Origin: Gynuella sp050296195
GTDB lineage: Bacteria; Pseudomonadota; Gammaproteobacteria; Pseudomonadales; Natronospirillaceae
Strand: one strand, 5' to 3'
Length of the DNA stretch: 64,000 nucleotides
Assembly (NCBI RefSeq): GCF_050296195.1
Contig: NZ_JBNKRB010000053.1
Shown here: positions 43,707 through 53,600 of the stretch, one piece after another
How positions within the stretch are numbered: position 1 is the first letter of the stretch
Layout: each line of letters opens with the position of its first letter
Made by a program: the position numbers and the translations under genes
Notes under the pieces: generated by a model
Told to the model about the DNA's origin: nothing
Databases searched by the model: none
Seen by the model: the letters and a program-made list of their open reading frames with translations, nothing else

Positions 43707-45839
43707 TTACATTTTATATTCCACGGTCATACCAATCGTTCTGGGTGCCCCCAGAGTGGCTTCCTGATAACCGGCATCAAACCAGCTGCTGTAGCTGCTT
43801 TGCGACAGTGTAACCCGTTCATTAAACAGATTATTAACATAAGTACCGACCGTAATATTGCCCCGGCTGTAGGTCAAATTAAGATCAACCACGGTGTAAT
43901 CACCGGCAATACGATCTTCATCGTTGTTGATGGTTGAGTAGTACTCACCGACATAATTGGCATCCAGGCCAGCGGACCAACTGAGGCCAAGGTATTTTTT
44001 CAAACCCAAGCCAAAGTTAATGCTCGGTGCGTAATTGAATTCATTTTTCTTCCACTCAGGGTTTTCATCGGTTGATTTGGTCACCAGGGATTTTAACAAC
44101 CCAACGGTTTCGTACACCTCAAGGGTTGGTGTTACCGATGAGCGCACTTCTGCTTCAAATCCATAACTGTAGCCTTCTGGAATATTTTCGATTTCGATAC
44201 CACTCAGTGCCTGGTAGTCCTTGTATTGATTGTAAAAAGTATTGGTACTCACATTCAGGCGATTATCCAGAAACGTACTACGGGTGCTGAATTCGTAAGT
44301 CCAGACTTCTTCTTTATCAAACGTATAGTATTCATCATCACTATTCAGTGTCGCACCGCCGGCGTTGTATCCTTTTCGGGCGGTGAGTCCAAGTACGGTG
44401 TCAGCGGATACTGCATAGGTCAGCCCGATTTTTGGCAAAAACATGGTTTCATCCTCTACCGCGTCGATGGTCGGTGCATCCTGCCAGGCGCTGGCAACGA
44501 AATCGCGGTCCTGGCGCTCGTTCTCCAATCGAGCACCGAGAATCAGGTCCAACGGCTCCAGCAGGTTGTAAGTCATTTCACCAAATATCGCCAACGTGGT
44601 GGTTTCATCGTCAGAGGTAAACAAGTCGTTAAATACATTCTCGGTCGGCTCGATCAGTACATCGAGATCCTTCTGACTGTTGTACAGATAAAAACCGACC
44701 ATACCGCTGAGATGTCCTTGTGCAGGCGCATATACCACTCGATTTTCCAGAGTGGTGGATGTTTCAATCAAATCCATCTTTCTTGGCCAGTTATCGGGAT
44801 ACACTTCAAACGAAGCGTGATAGTCGCTGTAACTAATACTCAGCACATTGCTCAATGCATCGTTGAACGCATAATCAATATCCGTTGAAAACGAATTTAC
44901 CTCCGAATCCTGATAGCGGGTATTGGTGTAGTCGCTCATAGTCAGGGTGTAATCCGATAGTTTGTGACCATCGAAGTTATTCACAAAGTTCAGATACTCC
45001 CCTTCTGCCTCACGGTGATTCACGGTTAACTTGGCCGATAAACCGGCAATGTAGTCAGGCTCCCACAACAGTTTTCCGCGCACGTTGATGTTTGTCTGTT
45101 CGGACGGATCCCAGGGCGCCTTATCGGTTCCATCGGCATAATCGTAATCGATATAACCGTTGCCATTCAGGCCATCAATAGCCAGCCGAAACGCCAACTC
45201 ATCGTCGATGATCGGTCCGGAGAGCATGCCCGCCAATTGATAACGATTGTGGTCATTGGCGGTTTCAAAACCACCACGAATCCCCGCCTCCCAATCAAAA
45301 CTCGGGTCTTTGGTTTGTACAACAATAGAACCACCGATGGAATTACGCCCCTGATTAGTGGATTGCGGTCCGCGTAAAACTTCGACCTGTTCGACATCCC
45401 ACAAATCACCGTTGACGAACATGTACCCGGCCCAGGATTCTGCAATGCCGTCAATCGATGTGCTTACTCTCGGTCGGCTACCGGAAATAAACGACACCAC
45501 ACCGGTTGCTGCACCACCGCCGTCGACTCCACGTATATTAGTAGCACCACTACCGCTACTGATAACATTAGGAGCCTCGGTCACTACATCGGCCACATCT
45601 TTTTTATCACCATCACCAATTACATCGCCGGTTAACACAGTGACACCAGTGGTGGTCTTTTTAGCGGATTTATTAACTTTCTCTCCGGTCACTATCAAAG
45701 TGTCCAAATTGATTGAGTCTTCATCGGCATAGGCCATATTCGGCAAAAATGAACCATTCGCAAAAACAATCGCCAGCGCTAGTAGCGCAGGAGCATGAAT
45801 AGTTGCGGTTTCTCCGCTAGCGGACTTGGTTTTCGACAT
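43707..45839 (-). CDS. TonB-dependent ferric-siderophore receptor
   Basis: 710 residues from the ATG at 45839 (MSKTKSASGE) with a signal peptide ending near MAYA. The TonB box region is INLDTLIVTGEK, followed by the plug domain (VNKSAKKTTTGVTVLTGDVI to about residue 190, including VEVLRGPQSTNQGRNSIGGSI) and a 22-strand barrel with alternating aromatic residues. The last residues are TVEYKM, ending in Met rather than the usual aromatic residue. It imports the ferric form of the siderophore, presumably the product of the linked NRPS. Divergent from fes and sharing a Fur box with it. Confidence 0.92.
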   Translation of the reverse strand: MSKTKSASGETATIHAPALLALAIVFANGSFLPNMAYADEDSINLDTLIVTGEKVNKSAKKTTTGVTVLTGDVIGDGDKKDVADVVTEAPNVISSGSGATNIRGVDGGGAATGVVSFISGSRPRVSTSIDGIAESWAGYMFVNGDLWDVEQVEVLRGPQSTNQGRNSIGGSIVVQTKDPSFDWEAGIRGGFETANDHNRYQLAGMLSGPIIDDELAFRLAIDGLNGNGYIDYDYADGTDKAPWDPSEQTNINVRGKLLWEPDYIAGLSAKLTVNHREAEGEYLNFVNNFDGHKLSDYTLTMSDYTNTRYQDSEVNSFSTDIDYAFNDALSNVLSISYSDYHASFEVYPDNWPRKMDLIETSTTLENRVVYAPAQGHLSGMVGFYLYNSQKDLDVLIEPTENVFNDLFTSDDETTTLAIFGEMTYNLLEPLDLILGARLENERQDRDFVASAWQDAPTIDAVEDETMFLPKIGLTYAVSADTVLGLTARKGYNAGGATLNSDDEYYTFDKEEVWTYEFSTRSTFLDNRLNVSTNTFYNQYKDYQALSGIEIENIPEGYSYGFEAEVRSSVTPTLEVYETVGLLKSLVTKSTDENPEWKKNEFNYAPSINFGLGLKKYLGLSWSAGLDANYVGEYYSTINNDEDRIAGDYTVVDLNLTYSRGNITVGTYVNNLFNERVTLSQSSYSSWFDAGYQEATLGAPRTIGMTVEYKM

Positions 45840-45962
45840 GAATGTACTTCCCCATGTGTGAACGCACCAATCAAACGTCAGTGCAAAATCTGAATTGCAG
45901 AATGTCAGCCGCAATGTCTGCGACCATTCCCTCGAAATTGAATCGATATTTACAAATTTATT

Positions 45963-45981
45963 GAAAATGAGAATGATTCGC
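45963..45981. promoter_or_regulatory. Fur box between TonB receptor and fes genes
   Basis: GAAAATGAGAATGATTCGC closely follows the Fur 19-mer pattern GATAATGATAATCATTATC. It lies 124 bases upstream of the receptor and 55 bases upstream of fes, so both the receptor and the fes-MbtH-NRPS unit should be iron-repressed. Confidence 0.75.
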
Positions 45982-46035
45982 AATAATATTTTCTAAAGAT
46001 ATCCTGCCAATCCTGATTGAGAGCAATAGACACTC

Positions 46036-47340
46036 ATGATTCCAACAATAAAGCCTGCAATGAGCGCCTCCCCTATCCGTCATCCATGGCTGACTATGGC
46101 TGATACCGGTTCGCCGGCATGGTGGCAAAAGCTTCGGGCATGTGGGACACCCGTCATTGAAGAACACCACGACAACACCTGTACAGTGGCCTTTTTCTGG
46201 CGTGATCCGCATGGTAACGAACATCAGTCGGACATCTGTCAGGTCCTGTTGGATATCAACTCCGTGACCGATCATCATAGCTGGACACCCACGTCATTAG
46301 TGCGTATCAGCGGCACCGATATCTGGTTTAAGACACTAGCCCTCGATGCGACCTGGCGTGGCAGTTATAGCTTTATTCCTCTGTGTGCCCACGATGTACC
46401 GGATGCGCAACGCCAAAATGGCGATGACGAACAGCAGCGCCAATGGTGGCTGTCTGTTGTCTCGAATGCAGTGACGGATGAGTGTAACCCCTGGCGCTCT
46501 CATGGCGGAGGCTGGGGCCAGGCGTCGGCTCTACACCTTCCGGGTGCCATTCCGCAACAGCCTTGGAAAAACATCGATTTCGGCAAAACCGATCCCTGCC
46601 AACCAGCCACTCTGAAAACTCTGAGCTGGAACAGCCAGCGGCTGCAACGGCAACGCCCGGTCTGGGTATATTCATCAGCCCCTCACCCCAGTGACAACCT
46701 GCCATTGATAATTCTGTTAGATGGCCGGCGCTGGATTGAAGCCATGCCGATATTGCCGGTTGTTGCCGAACAAACTCAGGCAGGACATATGAAACCGGCA
46801 GTCTACGTACTCATTGATTCAATCGACGGTGCGATCAGAAGCGAGGAACTGCCCTGTAACAGGTGCTTTTGGGAGGCCGTACAACAGGAGTTGCTGCCAC
46901 TGGTCAGACAGTTTCACCGTTTTACCGATCAGCCGAAACAAACCGTCGTGGTCGGACAAAGTTTCGGTGGCCTGGCGGCATTGTATGCAGCATTGCACTG
47001 GCCGGAGAGATTCGGCGCGGTGGTTTCGCAGTCTGGATCATTCTGGTGGCCGCATGATCATTTGATTCGGCATGAAAGCTCTCTGAAAGTTCAACCATCA
47101 GATGCGGTCGGATGGCTTGGAGAACAAATACAATCCGGCCTGGGTGCCCGCGACCGGCTCACGGTGTTTATGGAAGTCGGCCGGCGCGAAGGGTTGATGA
47201 ATAGTTTCAACCGCAACATTCGAGACTCACTTTTGTCCTCTGGACACAATCTTATGTATCGTCAGTTTGATGGCGGGCATGACGTCCTCTGCTGGCGCGG
47301 CGGTGTCATCGACGGCATACAATGGGTCCTGCAAACCTAA
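46036..47340 (+). CDS. fes: Enterochelin-esterase-like hydrolase Fes
   Basis: 434 residues. The N-terminal part (about 20-160) corresponds to the early-set domain of Fes (VAFFWRDPHGNEHQSDICQVLLDIN). The C-terminal alpha/beta hydrolase (about 200-434) has LIILLDGRRWIEAMP, the nucleophile elbow VVGQSFGG (Ser309), and the His of QFDGGHDVLCWRGG. It cleaves the serine ester bonds of the imported ferric siderophore in the cytosol to release iron. Its presence suggests that the NRPS product contains ester-linked serine units. First gene of the fes-MbtH-NRPS operon. Confidence 0.9.
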   Translation: MIPTIKPAMSASPIRHPWLTMADTGSPAWWQKLRACGTPVIEEHHDNTCTVAFFWRDPHGNEHQSDICQVLLDINSVTDHHSWTPTSLVRISGTDIWFKTLALDATWRGSYSFIPLCAHDVPDAQRQNGDDEQQRQWWLSVVSNAVTDECNPWRSHGGGWGQASALHLPGAIPQQPWKNIDFGKTDPCQPATLKTLSWNSQRLQRQRPVWVYSSAPHPSDNLPLIILLDGRRWIEAMPILPVVAEQTQAGHMKPAVYVLIDSIDGAIRSEELPCNRCFWEAVQQELLPLVRQFHRFTDQPKQTVVVGQSFGGLAALYAALHWPERFGAVVSQSGSFWWPHDHLIRHESSLKVQPSDAVGWLGEQIQSGLGARDRLTVFMEVGRREGLMNSFNRNIRDSLLSSGHNLMYRQFDGGHDVLCWRGGVIDGIQWVLQT

Positions 47341-47429
47341 AAACCCCTGACTTCACCCCCGGCAAAATTGCTACCCCAGGTGCCAGCCACCTCTTCATGA
47401 ACACATTTCTGTTTCAGGTGATATTTTCC

Positions 47430-47645
47430 ATGAATACACAAACCAACCCTTTTGACGATGATTCCCTTTCCTATCTGGTACTGCTGAACACCCAGGAGCA
47501 ATACAGCCTCTGGCCAGTGTTTGCTCCCCTACCGGATGGCTGGCAAACCGTCCATGGCCCAGCAAGCCGGTCCGATTGTCTGCACTATATCGAATGTCAC
47601 TGGCAGGATATCAGACCGTTAAGCCTGCGAACCAAACTAGCCTGA
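47430..47645 (+). CDS. MbtH-like NRPS chaperone (YbdZ type)
   Basis: 71 residues, the normal MbtH size, starting at the ATG at 47430 behind AGGTGAT. The signature NPFDDDSLSYLVLLNTQEQYSLWPVFAPLPDGW then CLHYIECHWQDIRPLSL is complete, including the conserved Trp residues. It binds adenylation domains and activates or stabilises the NRPS encoded 13 bases downstream. Confidence 0.93.
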   Translation: MNTQTNPFDDDSLSYLVLLNTQEQYSLWPVFAPLPDGWQTVHGPASRSDCLHYIECHWQDIRPLSLRTKLA

Positions 47646-47658
47646 AAGGAATATTGCC

Positions 47659-50600
47659 GTGTCTAAATCAAGCTCATTTATCGAACTGCCGTTAACCAGC
47701 ACGCAATTGGGCATCTGGCTCGGTGATCAGCTGTATTCACCAAGAAACGCTTACACTATCGCTCACTATATTGAGCTGCGCGGTACCCTGAACAGTCAGC
47801 AACTGAAACAGGCCATCCACCAGGGGCTGGCAGAAATCGATACCGTTACCGCCGAATATCGACACACCGAAAACGGCCCGGTTCAACGCCTGCCAATGGC
47901 TCAAAACCCAGATGCTGTTGTAGCCGTTGAAGAATTGTTGTTATCCGAACCAGATGCTCTGGCAGTGATCCAAGCCGACCTCGATCAGGATTTACCCGTG
48001 GATGGTTCTGAATGCCTGTATCGACAACTGCTCATTCAGATCGAACCGGATCGCTGGTTCTGGTATCAACGTTTTCACCATATCATGCTGGATGGCTACA
48101 GCTTCAACGCCTTTACCGCCAGAGTGGCGGATATCTACCGGCAACGGCAATCGGGACAATTCATGTCAGTCTCACCATTCAGTTCATTTGCTGAGGTGGT
48201 TAACGAGTACCGGCACTATGAAGCCTCCACCAAATATGCACGAGATAAAGCATTCTGGCAGGACTATGTCAGCACACTGGATAAACCACTGAATCTGTCA
48301 TTACGGGAGTTTTCTGCCAATGATGTTGGCACCGAGCGCTGGCACGAGCAGGTGAAAATCAGTGCGGAGACTCTCACAGCACTCGCACACATTGCCCCTG
48401 ATAACCACGAATCAGAACGTGCCATGGCAACCATTCTGGCGTACCTGAGACGCATGAGCGACAGCGCTGCTCTGGTGGTTGGATTTCCGCTGATGAGGCG
48501 CATGGGGTCAGCAGCGGCAACAACCGGTGGACCGACCGTAAACGTCTTACCACTCAAAGTTTCCATCGAACCACACATGCAGCTGCCGGAGATCATCCAG
48601 CACATGCAACATGCCTTGAAAACACTGCGCAAATATCAGCGCTACGATGCCGAACACATACAACGCGACGCCGGCATCGTTGGTTCCGGCCGGGCACTCT
48701 ACGGCCCTACGATCAACCTGCGAATGTTCGACTATGAAATCGACTTTAACGGCGTCAGCGCCGTCACTCACCATTTGGCGGCGGGTCCGGTAGATGATCT
48801 GGATTTCGGCCTGCATTTTCATGGCGGCAGCCTGTTTATTGAACTGGTGGGCAACCGCAGCCGCTATCAACAAGCCGAGATCCAGCTACATGCACAGCGT
48901 CTGCAACATTTCATCACCGCACTGGCGCAGCAACCGCAGCAGAGTATCGGTCAGATTCCATTGTTGAGCGAAACCGAAAAACACCTGTTGATCGACTGGG
49001 GTACCGGTCCACGATTAACGCTGCCAGACACATTCGCAACCGTCATGGATGTGTTTTATCAACAGGCACGATTACTGCCTGATCAGAATGCCGTGATGGC
49101 CGGTCAAACCAAGCTGACGTTTGCGCAGCTGGCAGACCAAAGCACCCGACTGGCACGCCTGTTACTGCATGAAAATATCCACCCGGGAGATGTTGTGGCA
49201 CTGGCGTTGCCGCGTAACGAGCAAATGCTGATCGCCATCTTTGCAATTCTGACCGTGGGTGCCACCTATTTACCACTGGATCCGGAATACCCTCTGGAAC
49301 GGCTGTCTTATATGTGTGAAGACGCAGCTCCCGAACTGTTGATCAGCTGCAGCGGCATGTTGCCTCAGCTGCCACGATTCGAACATGCGTTGTGCCTGGA
49401 TGAAACCACCACCAGAGCAAACTGGCAGCAACAAGCACCGCATCCGGTTACGACTATTGATCTGGGAAGAGCAATTTCGGCCGATGATCTCGCCTACCTT
49501 TTTTATACCTCGGGTTCCACCGGCAAACCCAAAGGTGTCATGATTGCCCATGGTGGTTTGCTAAACCTGTTGTGGGACCATGCCGAACAGGTCTACCTAC
49601 CTGTTGCCAGACAACTGAACCGTACCTTACGGGCAGCACATACAGCTTCGTTTTCGTTTGATACTTCATGGGACCAGATTTTCTGGCTGCTGCTCGGACA
49701 TGAACTCTACATCATCGATGAAGACACCCGCCGTGATGCCGAAGCCGTGGTCGATACCGTGCATCAGGCCAAGATCGATACCATGGATCTGCCACCATCG
49801 TTTCTGTCACAACTGTTCAGTTGCGGTCTCATGGCAGCTGGCAAACATCACCCGGCACTGATTCTGGTCGGTGGTGAGGCCGCGTCACCGGCATTATGGG
49901 CCGAAGCCCGCAAATATCCGCAATTGTTATTGCAGAACTTTTATGGCCCGACCGAAAACACCATCGACAGTCTTGGAGCCAATGCCCGCGATTGTGCCGA
50001 AGTGGTCATTGGCCGACCGGTCGCCAACTCCGAGGCCTATGTGCTGGATCAACAACTCCAACGGGTTCCGGTTGGTGTCACCGGGGAGTTGTATGTGGCC
50101 GGTCCGGGGTTGGCACTCGCTTACCTGAATCGCCCTGAACTGACGGCTACCCGGTTTGTCGCCAACCCATTCCGACCTGGTGAGCGCATGTATCGCAGCG
50201 GCGACCTGGTGCGCTGGCGTGCCGATGGTCAGATTGACTATCTGGGGCGTAGCGACTTTCAAATTCAGATTCGTGGTTTTCGAGTTGAACCTGGCGAAGT
50301 GGAACATGCCCTGGCGTCCCTGCCCGGCGTTTCTGACGCACTGGTACTCGCAGAACCACAAGGCAACACCTATCGGTTACTGGCGTACTGCGTCATGCCC
50401 GACTATCACCCGGACACCGCCGAGTCCGCGGCGTTGAATATCAAACAACAATTGGCGGCTAAAGTCCCCGATTACATGGTGCCGGCGGCGCTCATGGTAC
50501 TGGCAGCATTTCCGCTGAATGTGAACGGCAAGGTTGATCGCCCGGCATTGCCGAAAATCGTCATGACCAGTGGACAGCCGCAAAGGGCACCGACCAACAC

Positions 50601-53600
50601 CGCAGAGCAACTGATCTGCGAAGCCATTGCCAGCAGCCTCGCACTCGATCAGGTCGGTCCGGATGAAGACTTTTTCAGCCTGGGTGGCGACAGCATCTCC
50701 GCCATGTCTCTGGGTCATTTTTTACGCCAGCACGGTTATCGCCTGCGCCCCCGCGATGTGTTCAACAGCCGTACCGCGGCTGTTATGGCAAACACGCTTG
50801 AAACACTGGATCTGAACGAACAACCAGCGGCCAGAACGTCCGGCATACTGGCGTCTCTGCCGATCATCAGCTGGTTTACGGAACACTACCGGCTATCCGG
50901 TCATTACACGCAAGCCGTACTTTTAACACTTCCCGCCCACATCACCACAGAGCATATGCAGCGGGGACTATTGGCTTTGCGCAGCGCCCACCCCATGCTC
51001 AGAGCCGCAGTACATGATCAACAGATCATGATTCCAACCCCTGAAGCCACACTGGATGAACGGGTGTTGTCAGAGTTGCACAGCCCTCACAACCTAGATC
51101 ATGCAGCAGATGATGCTTTTGAGCAGGCCAATCAGGCCATTGATGCCAGCAACGGCGTATTAATGCACGCTGTCCATATCACTACTGCAGAACAGCAACG
51201 GGCTCTGGTTCTGGCCATTCACCATCTGGCCGTAGATGGCGTGTCGTGGCGTATTTTATTACCAGAATTACAAACAGCGGTTGCAGCTGCCAGCTGCGGT
51301 GAGAGTATCGAAATCGCCGCCGAAGAGATCAACATCCTGAGTTGGGCGGATGCATTACATGCTGATGTCTCCAACCGACAGACCGAACTCGCCATCTGGC
51401 AGCATCATCTGAGTCCGGGCCGCAAAGATCTTGGACAGCGGCCACTGAATCCGGCCACCGATACCTGCGGCCACGCCCGATACCAACGACTATTACTCGA
51501 CAGCGAGATTAGTGAGCAGTTATTAACCACAATTCCCGGTGCTTATCGAATCGGCGTGGAAGAAGCCCTGATCAGCGCGTTCAGTCTGGCCCTGAGTCGG
51601 CATTTCCAATACTCAGATATCCGCCTGGCATTAGAATCCCATGGCCGCCAGACGCTGACAAACGGCATCGAACCCGCGCGTACGGTGGGTTGGCTGACCG
51701 CCGAATATCCCTTGCGTGTGGATCTCGGGCAAGGCCGCCTCGATCATCCGGCGGTGATCGTCAGCGCCGTGAAACAGGCCATGCGCCGCATCCCCGATGC
51801 CGGACTCGGTTATGGCCTGCTGCGTTACCTGGACACCCACCACTCAGAACAATTGCGCGTACTCGAACAAAACCATGGCCCGCAGATTCTGTTCAACTAT
51901 CTGGGCCGTTTTCACCAACAGCAAACAGACTGGACACCCACTTCTAACAATGGTGTCTTTGCCGATAGCTTCGCCGTCGATATGGCTGCTGATATGCCCA
52001 TGGCCTATCCGCTGGAGCTGAATATCTTTGTTGACGAAAGCCATGCCGATGGCGCACCAAGACTGGCACTGAACTGGAGCTGGGCCGAGGGTGTGTTCAG
52101 TCGTGAGGACATCGGTCTGCTGACAGAACAGCTCAGTCTGGCGGTCATGACCCTGGCGGATTTTGCCCGCCAGTCACCGTTGCAGGCCGCCGATACCCTG
52201 GTGCCCGCCGACATTACTCTGCTGACAATGGATCAGGGTGAGCTACACGCCCTCGCTGCACTGTATGGGCCGATTGCCAGTGTGCTGCCGGTATTGCCGT
52301 TGCAGGAGGGGCTGCTGTTTCATGCCCGACTCGGAGAACAGAGCGATCACTACAGTTCCATCTGTAGTCTTGACTTCACCGGTCCGCTGGAACAGCCGAG
52401 ACTACAGGCCGCGCTGGACGCCGTACTGCGAAAACACCCGCAACTCGGGGCCATATTCGACACTGAAGTCAGCGATCACTTACTGCAATTGCTACCGCTG
52501 CTGAGCCCTGAGCGCCACCACCAGCGCTGGCCGCTGCAATATCATGACCTGACACCTCAGCCAGAAGCCTCCAGACAAAACCGTCTCGCGGAGATCGAAT
52601 ACCAGGAACTGACCCGCGATTTTATGATGGGTACCAGCGCGGCGCCGTTGCTCAATGCGGTATTGGTGAAACTGGCTGAACAACAACATCGCCTATTTAT
52701 CAGCGCCCATCACCTGGTAGTGGACGGCTGGTCTACACCGATCATGCTGCGTGACCTACTCAATGCCTATGATCATGGGCCCGAACATTTAACAGCCACC
52801 CGCGTTCCCTACGTCGATGTGGTTACCCAGTTGTTGCAGCGGGACCTGGCCCCGGCCAGGGAACTTTGGAAACAAACCTTCACCCAGGCAACACCCACGC
52901 GTCTGTTTGAACATACAACGCTGGCTACCGAGGTCAGCGAGCTGAATCTGCGCCTGCATCCTGACCTCGAAACCCGGCTGCGGCAACGCATTCGTGAGTG
53001 CGGTCTGACATTGAACACAGTCATGCAAACGGTGTGGGCAATGGTGCTGTCAGCCATGAGCGGACGCAGCGAGGTCATCTTTGGGTCACCGGTATCGGGC
53101 CGTTTCAGCCCCATTAGCGGCATCGATGAGCACATCGGTCTGTTCAGCAATACGGTTCCGGTGCGTGTGCGGTTAAATCCGGATCAGAATCTGTGGCAAC
53201 AAATGCAGACCATTCAGGCACAGCAGATTCAACTGCTGGAGCATGATGGCCTGGGACTGGCCGAAATCCAGCGACTGGCGGATGCCGGCAATCTGTTCGA
53301 TACCTTGCTGGTGGTGGAAAACTATCCAGATCACGAGCGTCTGCAACAACAGACTTTCCACGGTGCGACCCTGACCTCCATCCGCAACCGGGGCTACACC
53401 CACTACCCGCTAACGGTTTTGATTCTGCCGCAGGCGCAGATCAACATTCTGATGGAATATCGTATTCCGCAGGCTCAGGCACAGGCGCTTTCCCAGCGCC
53501 TGCTCATGCTGTTGGAGCAACTCGTCGCCAAACCGGAACAGAGTTTTGCCGCGCTTAACATGCAACTGCCTGCAGAGCAGGCACTGATCCGCCGCACCAA

